Notes: generated by a model not told the origin, from the letters alone. A stretch of 64,000 nucleotides of DNA from Puniceibacterium antarcticum (GCF_002760615.1 NZ_AWWI01000141.1:42628-106627), one strand, 5' to 3'. Counted from the first letter of the stretch, positions 42,332 through 51,526 are shown. Numbers and translations are program-made.

Positions 42332-45064
42332 ATGCCCGTTGTCGTTGTCGAATCCCCGGCCAAAGCCAAGACAATCAACAAATATCTGGGCTCGGATTAC
42401 ACAGTTCTCGCTTCTTACGGACACGTTCGCGATCTGCCTGCCAAGGACGGCTCGGTTGATACAGAGAACGGGTTCGAGATGATCTGGGAGGTCGGAAACG
42501 ACTCCAAGAAGCACATGAAGGCGATCGCCGATGCGCTTGCCAAGGATAACTCGCTGATCCTCGCAACTGACCCGGATCGTGAGGGCGAGGCGATCAGCTG
42601 GCACCTGCAAGAGGCGCTGATCAAGCGCAAGTCGATCAAGAAGGACACGGCTGTCAGCCGCGTCACATTTAACGCAATCACCAAGGCCGCCGTGACCGAG
42701 GCGATGAAGAATCCCCGCGAGATCGATGCTCCGCTGGTTGAGGCTTATCTCGCCCGCCGCGCGCTCGACTACCTTGTCGGTTTTAACCTCTCACCCGTGC
42801 TCTGGCGCAAGTTGCCTGGCGCGCGCTCTGCCGGGCGGGTGCAATCGGTCTGCCTGCGCCTGATCGTCGAGCGCGAGATGGAGATCGAGGCCTTCAACAA
42901 CCGCGAATACTGGTCAGTGAAGGCGCTTTTCGCCACGCCGCGCGGGCAGGAATATGAGGCGCGACTGACGGTGCTGGCGGGCAAGAAACTTGACCGCTAC
43001 GATATCGAAAATCGTACGCAGGCAGAAATCGCTGTGCAGGCTGTCACCTCACGCGATCTGACCGTGAAATCGGTCGAGGCGAAACCGGCCTCCCGCAACC
43101 CTTCGGCTCCGTTCATGACTTCGACCCTGCAGCAGGAGGCGTCGCGCAAGTTCGGCATGGGCGCCAAAATGTGCATGTCTGCCGCGCAGCGCCTTTATGA
43201 GGCCGGCCACATCACCTACATGCGGACCGACGGCATCGATATGGCGCCTGAGGCCGTGCAAGAAGCGCGCGCCGCAATCAAGGAACGCTACGGGGATGAA
43301 TACGTCCCTTCAAGCCCACGCATCTACAAGAACAAGGCCAAGAACGCGCAGGAAGCCCACGAATGCATCCGCCCGACGGAAATGTCCAAGGATGCTGCCG
43401 CGCTGAAGCTGACCGACGCGGATCAGCGCAAGCTCTATGACCTCATCTGGAAGCGCACGCTGGCCTGTCAGATGGAAGGCGCACGTCTTGAGCGCACAAC
43501 CGTTGATATCGCCAGTCGCGATGGTCAGATTGAACTGCGCGCCACGGGGCAGGTCGTGCTGTTTGACGGCTTTCTCAAGGTCTATGAAGAGGGCCGCGAC
43601 GATGTGGGGGACGAGGATGAAAACCGCCTTCCGCAGATCTCTCAGGGGGAACCGGCAGCCTTTGCCAAGAGCGGCCTGAAAGAGCAGTTCGCCAAGTCGA
43701 CCTCCAAGGACGATGATGTGCTTGAGGCGGACAAGAGCCCGTCGGCCGTGCTGTCGGACAACAGCGCCGTGCTTGCGCTGCAAAGCTTCACCCAGCCGCC
43801 GCCGCGCTATACCGAGGCGACGCTGGTCAAGAAGATGGAAGAGCTGGGGATCGGGCGTCCGTCGACCTATGCTTCTGTGATCACAACGATTCAGGACCGC
43901 GAATATGTCCGCAAGGACAAGAACCGCCTGTTCCCCGAGGACAAGGGCAGGATCGTCACCATCTTCCTGCTGAACTTTTTCAAGCGCTACATCGAATATG
44001 ACTTCACTGCAGCGCTGGAAAACGATCTTGACCATGTCAGCGCCGGCGAAGCGAATTACAAAGACGTGCTGATGCGCTTCTGGAAGGATTTCTCGGTTGC
44101 GATTGCAGAAACCTCTGAACTGCGCATTACCGAGGTGCTCGACGTCCTCGACGCAGCGCTAGCGCCGCAGCTGTATCCGCCGCGCGAGGATGGCTCTGAC
44201 CCTCGTGTCTGTCCGCTCTGTGGTGAGGGGCAGCTGCACCTCAAGACATCGCGCACCGGCGGGTTCGTCGGCTGTGGGCGCTACCCAGAGTGTCGCTACA
44301 CCCGTCCTATCGGGGGTGATTCCACCGAGGGCGGAGACCGGGTTCTGGGCGAAGACCAAGGGGACGAGATTTCCCTGCGGTCTGGCCGGTTCGGGCCTTA
44401 TGTCCAACGCGGCGAAGTCACCGAAGAGAACAAGAAGCCGCCGCGTTCGAGCCTGCCCAAGGGCTGGGCGCCGGATGCGATGGACCTGGAAAAGGCGCTG
44501 ACCCTGCTGAGCCTGCCGCGCGAAGTCGGCAAGCACCCCGAGGATGGCGAACCTATCGAGGCCGGGATTGGCCGCTACGGTCCCTTCGTCAAGCATGGCA
44601 AGCTTTATGCCAACCTCAAGGAGGTCGATGAGGTCTTTGAGATTGGGATCAACCGGGCTGTCGATGTGCTGGCACAGAAACTTGCCACGCGCGGGGCTGG
44701 TCGGGCTGCGGCCAAGGCGTTGAAAGAGCTGGGTGACCACCCCGAGGGCGGCGGTGCGGTCAGTGTGATGGAGGGGCGGTATGGCCCATACATCAAGTGG
44801 GAGAAGATCAACGCCACCCTGCCGAAAGAAACGGAACCGGCGGATGTGACGATGGAGCAGGCGGTTGCCCTGATCGCCGAAAAGGCCGCAAAGTCGGGCA
44901 AGAAGGCGCCTGCCAAAAAGGCAGCCGCGAAAAAGCCTGCGGCTAAAAAGGCCCCGGTCAAGAAAGCCGCTGCCAAGAGCGCGACGACCAAGACCACAAC
45001 CGCCAAGAAACCTGCGGCCAAGAAGGCCCCAGCCAAGAAAGCGGCGCCCAAAGAGGCCGAGTGA
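42332..45064 (+). CDS. topA: DNA topoisomerase I
   Basis: A 910-residue type IA topoisomerase that relaxes negative supercoils. The Toprim domain starts MPVVVVESPAKAKTINKYLG and contains DPDREGEAISWHL; the active-site tyrosine is Tyr296 in HITYMRTDG. One four-cysteine zinc finger is visible (CPLC ... GCGRYPEC, about residues 627-655), followed by several TopA C-terminal repeat segments with GRYGPF(V/Y). The last 55 or so residues are a lysine-alanine-proline tail of repeated KKAPAKKAA-like units that should bind DNA non-specifically. AAAGGTG precedes the start. Confidence 0.96.
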   Translation: MPVVVVESPAKAKTINKYLGSDYTVLASYGHVRDLPAKDGSVDTENGFEMIWEVGNDSKKHMKAIADALAKDNSLILATDPDREGEAISWHLQEALIKRKSIKKDTAVSRVTFNAITKAAVTEAMKNPREIDAPLVEAYLARRALDYLVGFNLSPVLWRKLPGARSAGRVQSVCLRLIVEREMEIEAFNNREYWSVKALFATPRGQEYEARLTVLAGKKLDRYDIENRTQAEIAVQAVTSRDLTVKSVEAKPASRNPSAPFMTSTLQQEASRKFGMGAKMCMSAAQRLYEAGHITYMRTDGIDMAPEAVQEARAAIKERYGDEYVPSSPRIYKNKAKNAQEAHECIRPTEMSKDAAALKLTDADQRKLYDLIWKRTLACQMEGARLERTTVDIASRDGQIELRATGQVVLFDGFLKVYEEGRDDVGDEDENRLPQISQGEPAAFAKSGLKEQFAKSTSKDDDVLEADKSPSAVLSDNSAVLALQSFTQPPPRYTEATLVKKMEELGIGRPSTYASVITTIQDREYVRKDKNRLFPEDKGRIVTIFLLNFFKRYIEYDFTAALENDLDHVSAGEANYKDVLMRFWKDFSVAIAETSELRITEVLDVLDAALAPQLYPPREDGSDPRVCPLCGEGQLHLKTSRTGGFVGCGRYPECRYTRPIGGDSTEGGDRVLGEDQGDEISLRSGRFGPYVQRGEVTEENKKPPRSSLPKGWAPDAMDLEKALTLLSLPREVGKHPEDGEPIEAGIGRYGPFVKHGKLYANLKEVDEVFEIGINRAVDVLAQKLATRGAGRAAAKALKELGDHPEGGGAVSVMEGRYGPYIKWEKINATLPKETEPADVTMEQAVALIAEKAAKSGKKAPAKKAAAKKPAAKKAPVKKAAAKSATTKTTTAKKPAAKKAPAKKAAPKEAE

Positions 45065-45180
45065 GCTGGTTTTTGTGACCTTTCTGCCGATCACATTTCG
45101 ATTCAAGCATATGTGATTGGCCTCTTACTTGTCGCCACCTCAGGTTGCGGATCAAGAGGAAATTTAAGAAAGGCAACTTA

Positions 45181-45729
45181 ATGGCTTACAACCCCACCCG
45201 CCGGACCCTGATCGCGGGGGCGGTGGCATCTCTGCTTCCTTTTCCAGCGCTTGCGCAAGACGCTGCACGCAACAACATCTCAAGCTTTGCCCGTCAGGAC
45301 TGGAGAGATCATTTCGACAGCCTCGGCGTGGGAGCCATCGTTTGCGATACCACCAGCCGAGCGCTGCATTATTGGAATGCAGATGGCAGCGACTATCGTA
45401 TCTATCCGACCTCTGTGCCCAAGACAGATGAACTGACGCGGCGCGGATATACCAAGATTGTGCGTAAGAAGGTCGGTCCAAGCTGGACACCGACCTCTAG
45501 CCAGCTCAAGCGTTTCCCCGACTGGAAACCTGTCTCGGGCGGTGCGCCGGACAATCCGCTTGGCACCCATGCGCTCTATTTTGACTGGCCAGCCTATCTG
45601 ATCCATGGCACGCAGGACACCCGCAAGATCGGGCGCCGGTCCTCGGATGGCTGCATTGGGCTGTATAATGAAAAGATCGAAGAACTTTTCGCCATCACGG
45701 TGATTGGCACCCAAGTGCGTCTGGTCTGA
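45181..45729 (+). CDS. L,D-transpeptidase (YkuD family), exported
   Basis: 182 residues from the ATG at 45181, which has AAGAAAGG upstream; the longer frame from 45145 adds a basic leader and is not preferred. The N-terminus has a twin-arginine-like signal (RRTLIAGAVASLLPFPALAQ). The YkuD catalytic motif is complete: His142 (YLIHGT) and Cys158 in SSDGCIGL. Such enzymes cross-link peptidoglycan through 3-3 bonds or attach proteins to it. It is monocistronic with a strong hairpin behind it. Confidence 0.9.
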   Translation: MAYNPTRRTLIAGAVASLLPFPALAQDAARNNISSFARQDWRDHFDSLGVGAIVCDTTSRALHYWNADGSDYRIYPTSVPKTDELTRRGYTKIVRKKVGPSWTPTSSQLKRFPDWKPVSGGAPDNPLGTHALYFDWPAYLIHGTQDTRKIGRRSSDGCIGLYNEKIEELFAITVIGTQVRLV

Positions 45730-45749
45730 TCTGGCCTGCTGTCATACCT

Positions 45750-45775
45750 CAACGCAGGGCAATGACCCTGCGTTG
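45750..45775 (+). terminator. Hairpin terminator after the L,D-transpeptidase gene
   Basis: CAACGCAGGG at 45750-45759 pairs perfectly with CCCTGCGTTG at 45766-45775 over a six-base loop, 20 bases after the stop codon. Only a short pyrimidine run (ACTCTTCCC) follows. It separates this gene from the CoA-transferase operon. Confidence 0.75.
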
Positions 45776-45827
45776 ACTCTTCCCAACCAGCGGGCCACAA
45801 ATTGCGCAATCAGTTGAGGAGATTTCC

Positions 45828-46532
45828 ATGAATAAAGTCTATGGATCTGCGGCAGAGGCTTTGGACGGCCTGCTGTTTGACGGCATGTTCATTGCAGCGG
45901 GTGGTTTCGGCCTGTGTGGTATTCCGGAACTGTTGCTGCAGTCGATCAAGGATGCTGGAACCAAGGATCTGACCTTTGCCTCAAACAACGCCGGTGTGGA
46001 CGATTTCGGGATCGGAATACTGCTGCAAACCAAGCAGGTGAAAAAGATGATTTCGTCCTATGTGGGCGAGAATGCCGAATTCATGCGCCAATACCTGTCC
46101 GGCGAGCTGGAGTTGGAATTCAACCCGCAGGGCACTCTGGCCGAGCGGATGCGGTCTGCGGGATGTGGCATCCCTGGGTTCTACACCAAGACCGGCGTGG
46201 GCACTCAGATTGCCGAGGGTAAGGAACACAAGGATTTCAACGGCGAGACCTACATCCTTGAGACTGGCCTGTTCGCGGACCTTTCGATCGTCAAGGCTTG
46301 GAAAGCGGATACGACGGGCAATCTCGTGTTCAACAAGACTGCGCGCAACTTCAACCCGCCTGCGGCCATGTGTGGCAAGGTCTGCGTCGTCGAGGTCGAA
46401 GAGATCGTGCAGCCGGGCGAGCTTGACCCCGACAAGATCCACCTCCCGGGCGTCTATGTGCACCGCATCATCCAGGGTGAACACGAGAAGCGGATCGAGA
46501 AAGTTACAACCCGCAAGAGGGAGCAAGCCTGA
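45828..46532 (+). CDS. scoA: 3-Oxoacid CoA-transferase subunit A
   Basis: A 234-residue CoA-transferase family I alpha subunit. The glycine-rich MFIAAGGFGLCGIPELL near residue 24, SNNAGVDDFGIG near 52 and GFYTKTGVGT near 119 are typical of succinyl-CoA:3-ketoacid CoA-transferase, which activates acetoacetate. GAGGAG precedes the ATG. It overlaps the beta-subunit gene by one base. An AtoD or PcaI role cannot be excluded, but the sequence looks most like ScoA. Confidence 0.92.
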   Translation: MNKVYGSAAEALDGLLFDGMFIAAGGFGLCGIPELLLQSIKDAGTKDLTFASNNAGVDDFGIGILLQTKQVKKMISSYVGENAEFMRQYLSGELELEFNPQGTLAERMRSAGCGIPGFYTKTGVGTQIAEGKEHKDFNGETYILETGLFADLSIVKAWKADTTGNLVFNKTARNFNPPAAMCGKVCVVEVEEIVQPGELDPDKIHLPGVYVHRIIQGEHEKRIEKVTTRKREQA

Positions 46533-47161
46533 TGCCTTGGGATCGCGAACAGATGGCCGCACGCGCGGCTCAGGAACTTCAGGACGGCACCTATGTGAAC
46601 CTTGGTATCGGTATCCCGACGCTGGTCAGCAACTACATCCCCGAGGGGGTAGAGGTGACGCTGCAGTCCGAAAACGGCATGCTGGGCATGGGGCCGTTCC
46701 CCTATGACGGCGAAGAGGATCCTGACCTGATCAATGCCGGCAAACAGACGATCACCGAACTGCCGCATACCTCGTATTTCGACTCGGCGATGTCGTTTGG
46801 TATGATCCGCGGCGGCAAGATTGCCATGGCGATCCTCGGCGCGATGGAAGTGGCCGAGAATGGGGATCTCGCCAACTGGATGATCCCCAAGAAGCTGGTC
46901 AAGGGCATGGGCGGAGCAATGGACCTTGTCGCTGGCGTGCAACGGGTGGTCGTCGTGATGGATCACACAAACAAGGCAGGCGAATCCAAGCTGCTTAAGG
47001 AATGCACTCTGCCGCTGACGGGCAAGGGCGTGGTGGATCGGATCATCACCAACTTGGGTGTTCTGGACGTGGTCGAGGGCGGTCTGAGAATTGTCGAATG
47101 TGCCGTGGGTGTGAGCGAAGAAGAGCTGCGCGCCGCAACTGCAGGCACGATCGTTGAGTGA
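46532..47161 (+). CDS. scoB: 3-Oxoacid CoA-transferase subunit B
   Basis: A 209-residue beta subunit carrying the catalytic glutamate in LQSENGMLGMG, where the covalent glutamyl-CoA intermediate forms. NLGIGIPTLVSNYIP and GGAMDLVAGVQRVVVVMDH are family motifs. It is joined to scoA by a TGATG overlap and to the next gene by a TTG-initiated overlap. With scoA it transfers CoA from succinyl-CoA to acetoacetate. Confidence 0.93.
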   Translation: MPWDREQMAARAAQELQDGTYVNLGIGIPTLVSNYIPEGVEVTLQSENGMLGMGPFPYDGEEDPDLINAGKQTITELPHTSYFDSAMSFGMIRGGKIAMAILGAMEVAENGDLANWMIPKKLVKGMGGAMDLVAGVQRVVVVMDHTNKAGESKLLKECTLPLTGKGVVDRIITNLGVLDVVEGGLRIVECAVGVSEEELRAATAGTIVE

Positions 47162-47444
47162 CTTCGCAATCACCCGCGAGGTTGACGGCGCAAAGGGTCG
47201 TTATGTTATCCGCAAGGACGGCTCAGAGGCAGAACTGACCTATTCCATAGCCTCTGCTACGCTGGTAATTGCGGATCATACCGGTGTGCCAGATGCCTTT
47301 CGCGGCACGGGCGCCGGTCTTGCACTGGTCCAACGGTTGGTCGCGGACGCGCGGTTGGAGGGGTTCAGGATTGTGCCTCTCTGCCCTTTCGTCAATGCGC
47401 AACGACAGCGTCATCCCGACTGGGCGGATGTCTTTAGCGTTTGA
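47154..47444 (+). CDS. Small GNAT acetyltransferase (YjdJ type)
   Basis: A 96-residue minimal GNAT-like protein beginning at a TTG that overlaps the scoB stop. AFRGTGAGLALVQRLVADARLEG matches the acetyl-CoA loop of the YjdJ/GCN5-related short family, and the end IVPLCPFVNAQRQRHPDWADVF is characteristic. Its substrate is unknown. Coupling to scoB suggests coexpression, perhaps only by position. Confidence 0.85.
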   Translation: MSDFAITREVDGAKGRYVIRKDGSEAELTYSIASATLVIADHTGVPDAFRGTGAGLALVQRLVADARLEGFRIVPLCPFVNAQRQRHPDWADVFSV

Positions 47445-47529
47445 TCCACAGGAGTGCGTGTGCCGAGTGTGCATTTTCAGGATTTTCGTACACACAGATG
47501 GGCGACGCTCGCTCCGGTGGTCGTGTCGC

Positions 47530-48088
47530 TCAGAGTCCATTGAAGGCACAGAGCGCGTGTACGTCTATGCCCAAGAATTCGAGCAGATTGCGGTCGCCAA
47601 GTTCTGGCAGATTAACGATGAAGGCACAGCCGATGATTTGCCCGCCCAGACGTTCGACTAGTAGGATTGCAGCCTTGGCGGTACCGCCGGTGGCCATAAG
47701 ATCATCGAAAATGAGCACTTTTTCTCTAAGTTGGGTCGCGTCGCAATGCAGATCGACCACGGCAGCTCCGTATTCCAAGGTATATTCTTCCGAGATTACC
47801 TTGACCGGCAGTTTGCCTTTTTTTACGAACCGGCGCAAAGCCGACCGAAAGCTGGCTCGCGACTGCGCCACCGATGATGAAGCCGCGCGCCTCGATCCCT
47901 ACGATCTTGTCGACGCGCGGGCCCGCATAGGGATGCAGAACCTGATCTATCGCGGTGCGAAAGCCGTGCGGGTCGGCGAAAAAACTGGTGACATCGCGAA
48001 ACAGGATCCCTTCGTGCGGGAAATCCACAATGATCCCTTCGTGCGGGAAATCCACAATGGTGCCGATGTAGTCCTTGATCGTATTCAC
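47530..48088 (-). pseudogene. apt: Adenine phosphoribosyltransferase with frameshift and 27-bp duplication
   Basis: Apt converts adenine and PRPP to AMP. The gene starts with GTG at 48088 ([18 protein letters not shown]). The first frame runs to RKK and then leaves the family sequence; the second frame restores it with [19 protein letters not shown] and the PRPP loop [16 protein letters not shown]. The switch is at a run of seven T (A7 on the coding strand, 47818-47824); six would restore the frame. In addition a perfect 27-bp tandem duplication repeats nine residues (VDFPHEGII) near the start. Without both changes it would be a normal protein of about 176 residues. A sequencing error at the homopolymer cannot be excluded. 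Confidence 0.88.
48005..48058 (-). repeat. 27-bp perfect tandem duplication inside apt
   Basis: Bases 48005-48031 and 48032-48058 are identical (GATCCCTTCG...CCACAAT). The unit is nine codons, so it adds residues in frame immediately after residue 11 of Apt. Confidence 0.97.
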
Positions 48089-48273
48089 GGCGGTGGACGC
48101 GGTGTTTGAAAGTATGCGGTTCTGACTGTCCCGGATCGGGGAGCAATGCTGTTCTTTGGCGCATAGTCTCGCATCGGGTTCTCGTTACCTACGAGGCGAT
48201 ATTATGCGACACAGATCTTCAGAGCGCGGCATAGGATTTCGGAACCAGACTTTGGCCGAAATCTTAACGGCCA

Positions 48274-49149
48274 TTACCCCAGAACGCGGCCCGCAACAGC
48301 ATCAAGTTTGCTGGTCAAGATCGGGTCACGTTTATCCGGAGCTGTCAAAATGGCGCCTTCCAAGGCATGATCGCAGCCGTCGGGGCAGGTACTGCGCTGG
48401 ACCCCCAAAAGATCGGGCAGGCTACCTACTAGGGTCTGTCCTTTTTGTGCATTGCCGGTCAGGATGCGGATGATTTCGGCCAGATCGACGCTGCCATGGT
48501 CCGGGTGCCAACTATCATAATCTGTGATCATTGCGACGCTGGCGTAGCAGAGTTCAGCCTCGCGGGCGAGTTTGGCCTCGGGCATGTTGGTCATGCCGAT
48601 CACATCTGCCTGCCAGACATTGCGATACATCACCGATTCGGAACGGGTTGAAAATTGCGGCCCCTCCATGGCAAGATAGGTGCCGCCGCGATGCACGGTG
48701 ATCCCTGCCGCCTCTGCCGCTGTCGCACAGGCAGCGCTCAGGCGCGCGCAGACCGGATGTGCCACCGACACATGCGCAACACAGCCCGTGCCGAAGAACG
48801 ATTTTTCGCGTGCGAATGTCCGGTCGATGAATTGATCAACGATTACGAAGTCCCCCGGCGCCATCTCTTCGTGGAAAGAGCCGCAGGCCGAGACCGAGAT
48901 CACATCGGTTACGCCAAGGCGTTTCAGCACATCGATATTGGCACGGTAGGGAACGCTCGAGGGGGAATGCACATGCCCGCGCCCATGCCGGGGTAGAAAA
49001 ACCATGGGTACACCGTCCATCACTCCGCTTAGAAGTTGGTCAGAGGGGGCACCCCAGGGGCTGTCCATTGTACCCCATTTGGCATTTTGCAGACCGGGCA
49101 TCTCGTAGAGACCCGAGCCACCAATCACGCCGATCTTTGTCTGTACCAT
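48274..49149 (-). CDS. mtnP: S-methyl-5'-thioadenosine phosphorylase
   Basis: A 291-residue phosphorylase that splits 5'-methylthioadenosine into adenine and 5-methylthioribose-1-phosphate. GVIGGSGLYEMPGL at the N-terminus, PRHGRGH, and the substrate motif MEGPQFSTRSES are all present; TNMPEAKLAREAELCYA follows. It lies 185 bases upstream of apt, which would salvage the adenine. Length and motifs are normal. Confidence 0.95.
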   Translation of the reverse strand: MVQTKIGVIGGSGLYEMPGLQNAKWGTMDSPWGAPSDQLLSGVMDGVPMVFLPRHGRGHVHSPSSVPYRANIDVLKRLGVTDVISVSACGSFHEEMAPGDFVIVDQFIDRTFAREKSFFGTGCVAHVSVAHPVCARLSAACATAAEAAGITVHRGGTYLAMEGPQFSTRSESVMYRNVWQADVIGMTNMPEAKLAREAELCYASVAMITDYDSWHPDHGSVDLAEIIRILTGNAQKGQTLVGSLPDLLGVQRSTCPDGCDHALEGAILTAPDKRDPILTSKLDAVAGRVLG

Positions 49150-49556
49150 TTTACACCCCCCTTTGTGATATTACTGATTTTGTGGCGCGCGCGCATGTCT
49201 TCTGCAACGGCAACCTGTAGTGCTGCAGGAATTTGATTGGATTTGCCGGACGGCCGTGAGCGGCGCGGCACAGTCATTTCAAAAACGCCGCGTGCCTCTT
49301 AGCAGGTGGCTAGTATGCTGGGCTGAAGCATGAATTTGCGAAAACTGCGCAACAGGACTTCCTTGGCACCCAGAACTGTTCAGGTGCGTCCCGTCACTTG
49401 TTACGTATCGCGATATCTCAACCTTTTACCCGAGAGCGGGCTCTGATGATGTGACCGCCCCCCGACTGCATTAATTTTCCAAGGAGAGCCTGCGATGATC
49501 CCAAAAAGAGGACGGTTATATCATCAGAGTCAAGTTGCGCGCATCCTTTGCGCGGC
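49150..49556. other. Gene-poor gap of about 400 bases
   Basis: Between mtnP and the flavin reductase-like gene no family gene is visible. Its one suggestive item is a 23-codon plus-strand frame at 49495-49566 (MIPKRGRLYHQSQV...) with AAGGAG eight bases before its ATG. It overlaps the last codons of the opposing flavin reductase-like gene. Confidence 0.35.
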
Positions 49557-50165
49557 TCAGCTTTGACCCGGACGGTTCAGGCTGAAGGTCTCGCGGATCA
49601 CTGCGTAGTCTTTGTAGCCAAGCCGGGTAAGGGGGGTGAATTTCAGGATGTCGAATATGCCATTGATGATGCAGTCATCGCGCATGTGAACGCCCATGAC
49701 CTCTCCGAACACAGCAAAGTTCGACTCGCCCTCAAGTTCCACGATCCGGGTCAGTCGGCATTCCAGATTGGCAGGCGCCTGCGCGACTCGGCTGCAGGCG
49801 ATGGTGGTGCATGGCGCCTTTTCGATTTCTGCCAGCTCGAATTCGTCCGTGGCCTTGTCCCAGGGTCCCGAACTTTGATTCATCGCGTCGCGCATCGCAT
49901 ATTCCACGATATTCACGCAAAATACGCCTGTGTCACGAATATTGGCCACGCTGTCTTTTGTGTCGCCGCGATCCTCTTTAGCAGAGGTCGATGCGAACAT
50001 CACCTGTGGTGGTGTGTAAGCCACTGCATTAAAAAAGGAATATGGCGCAAGATTCTCTGATCCGTCGGAGCCGCGGGTCGAAATCCAGCCGATTGGACGT
50101 GGTGTGACGATGGCATTGAACGGATTGTGCGGCAGGCCGTGGCCCTCGGAAGGTTGATAGAACAT
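49557..50165 (-). CDS. Flavin reductase-like FMN-binding protein
   Basis: A 202-residue flavin reductase-domain protein: NAIVTPRPIGWISTRG and NLAPYSFFNAVAYTPPQVMFAS form the FMN pocket, and KDSVANIRDTGVFCVNIV follows. Members act as NAD(P)H:flavin reductases or FMN-binding partners of monooxygenases. The partner is not adjacent. It is divergent from the acetyltransferase gene at 50242. Confidence 0.88.
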   Translation of the reverse strand: MFYQPSEGHGLPHNPFNAIVTPRPIGWISTRGSDGSENLAPYSFFNAVAYTPPQVMFASTSAKEDRGDTKDSVANIRDTGVFCVNIVEYAMRDAMNQSSGPWDKATDEFELAEIEKAPCTTIACSRVAQAPANLECRLTRIVELEGESNFAVFGEVMGVHMRDDCIINGIFDILKFTPLTRLGYKDYAVIRETFSLNRPGQS

Positions 50166-50241
50166 GAATGTTTTTCTCCTGTTTGCCCAAGGCTTTGCGT
50201 CGTGATAGGCCGGATCTGCCCCAAATGCACGAGGTGCGCCT

Positions 50242-50724
50242 GTGTTCGTCCTGAAAAAAGAAAATCCCGAAGATTGGTGGGAGGTCGAAGCGCTCTTCGA
50301 TCTCTGCTTTGCTCCGGGTCGTACTGCGCTGTCTTCTTATCGTCTGCGCGACGATGTGCCGCCTGTGGCGGCCTTGGGCCGCATCGCGCGGGATGAAATG
50401 GGCATGCTTGGCGGCGCCATCCGCTATTGGCCAGTCCGCATTGGCGATGCAGAGGTGCTTTTGCTGGGTCCGGTTGCGGTTCACCCCACGGCGCAGGGCG
50501 AAGGGCTTGCCGCGGCGATGATCCGTGACAGCCTGGCTCAGGCAGCGGAAAGCTGGAACAGAGTGCTTCTTGTCGGGGATCTACCTTATTATCAGCGCTT
50601 TGGTTTTCATCGCTTGTCCGGTATCGAGATGCCGCCTCCGACTAACCAAGACCGGATCCTGGGGCTTGAGTTGACACCGGATGCCTGGAACGGGATCTGC
50701 GGGCCGGTGATCCGGGCGGCTTGA
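50242..50724 (+). CDS. GNAT acetyltransferase
   Basis: A 160-residue GNAT protein from a GTG start with GAGG eight bases upstream. The core is LLGPVAVHPTAQGEGLAAAMIRDSL (the V-x-P-x-x-Q-x-x-G-x-A acetyl-CoA loop), followed by VLLVGDLPYYQRFGFHRL. The family resembles YhbS-type acetyltransferases. No specific substrate is evident. Confidence 0.88.
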   Translation: MFVLKKENPEDWWEVEALFDLCFAPGRTALSSYRLRDDVPPVAALGRIARDEMGMLGGAIRYWPVRIGDAEVLLLGPVAVHPTAQGEGLAAAMIRDSLAQAAESWNRVLLVGDLPYYQRFGFHRLSGIEMPPPTNQDRILGLELTPDAWNGICGPVIRAA

Positions 50725-50773
50725 AACATGCGCCTGCCACCCCAATGTCTGTTGGGGAAACAGGAGACAGCAG

Positions 50774-51526
50774 ATGACGGGCACTGATCTTGTCGCAGTG
50801 GTGGATATCAATCAGGAACTGACGGCGCTGGCGCGACGGCATAAGGGCGCAGGCGGCGTCGGCATTCAGGTGCTTAATTTTGTCGGTGGTCAGGCTGAGA
50901 ACCTGTTGGAACGCCTGCCTGACAAGGTCAAGGAACGGCTTGAGGATGCGACTTCTCGTGCGCTGAACATCGCCATGCGCGCAGCAAGCCAGTCCCGTGG
51001 TATGGTGCCTGATCAGAAGGGATGGCTGAACACGGCGATAACTACCGCCATGGGTGCGATGGGCGGGGCAGGCGGTTTACCTACTGCGCTGGCAGAACTA
51101 CCGGTCACAACGACAGTTCTGTTGCGCACGATCCAAGGTATTGCCTTCGAATACGGTTTTGATCCTGATGACCCCGAAGTGCAGAAAGAATGCCTGCTGG
51201 TCTTCGGATCTGCCGGGCCGCTGGCGGCGGATGACGGCGCTGACATGGCTTTTCTGTCTGCGCGTGTCACACTGACAGGTGGCACGGTACATAGTTTGAT
51301 TGCACGCGTTGCGCCGCGCCTTGCTACAGTGCTGGGCCAGAAGCTGGCGACGCAGACCGTGCCTGTGATCGGTGCCGTCGCTGGTGCGGCAACGAACTAT
51401 GCCTATACCAGTTATTATCAGGAAATGGCCCATGTGCATTTTGGCCTGAGGCGCCTGTCTGAACAAACCGGCATATCGCGCGAGGATCTGGTCGAAAACC
51501 TGCGCGTTGCGGTCAGGGCGTTGTAA
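50774..51526 (+). CDS. EcsC family protein
   Basis: A 250-residue protein with the EcsC domain: a glycine-rich hydrophobic centre (TTAMGAMGGAGGLPTALAELPVTTTVLLRTI) and a conserved QGIAFEYGFDPDDPEVQ. GGAGACAG precedes the ATG. It is named after a third gene of the Bacillus ecs ABC operon; its function in alphaproteobacteria is not known. It follows the acetyltransferase by 49 bases. Confidence 0.85.
   Translation: MTGTDLVAVVDINQELTALARRHKGAGGVGIQVLNFVGGQAENLLERLPDKVKERLEDATSRALNIAMRAASQSRGMVPDQKGWLNTAITTAMGAMGGAGGLPTALAELPVTTTVLLRTIQGIAFEYGFDPDDPEVQKECLLVFGSAGPLAADDGADMAFLSARVTLTGGTVHSLIARVAPRLATVLGQKLATQTVPVIGAVAGAATNYAYTSYYQEMAHVHFGLRRLSEQTGISREDLVENLRVAVRAL

Noticed and set aside
44890..45060. 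Repetitive GCC/AAG-rich stretch as an assembly artefact or separate repeat element
   Set aside because: It stays in frame to the topA stop and encodes the basic tail common to alphaproteobacterial topoisomerase I.
45089..45118. ATCACAT/ATGTGAT inverted repeat as topA terminator
   Set aside because: Only seven AT-rich pairs with a 14-base loop and no T tract; too weak to call.
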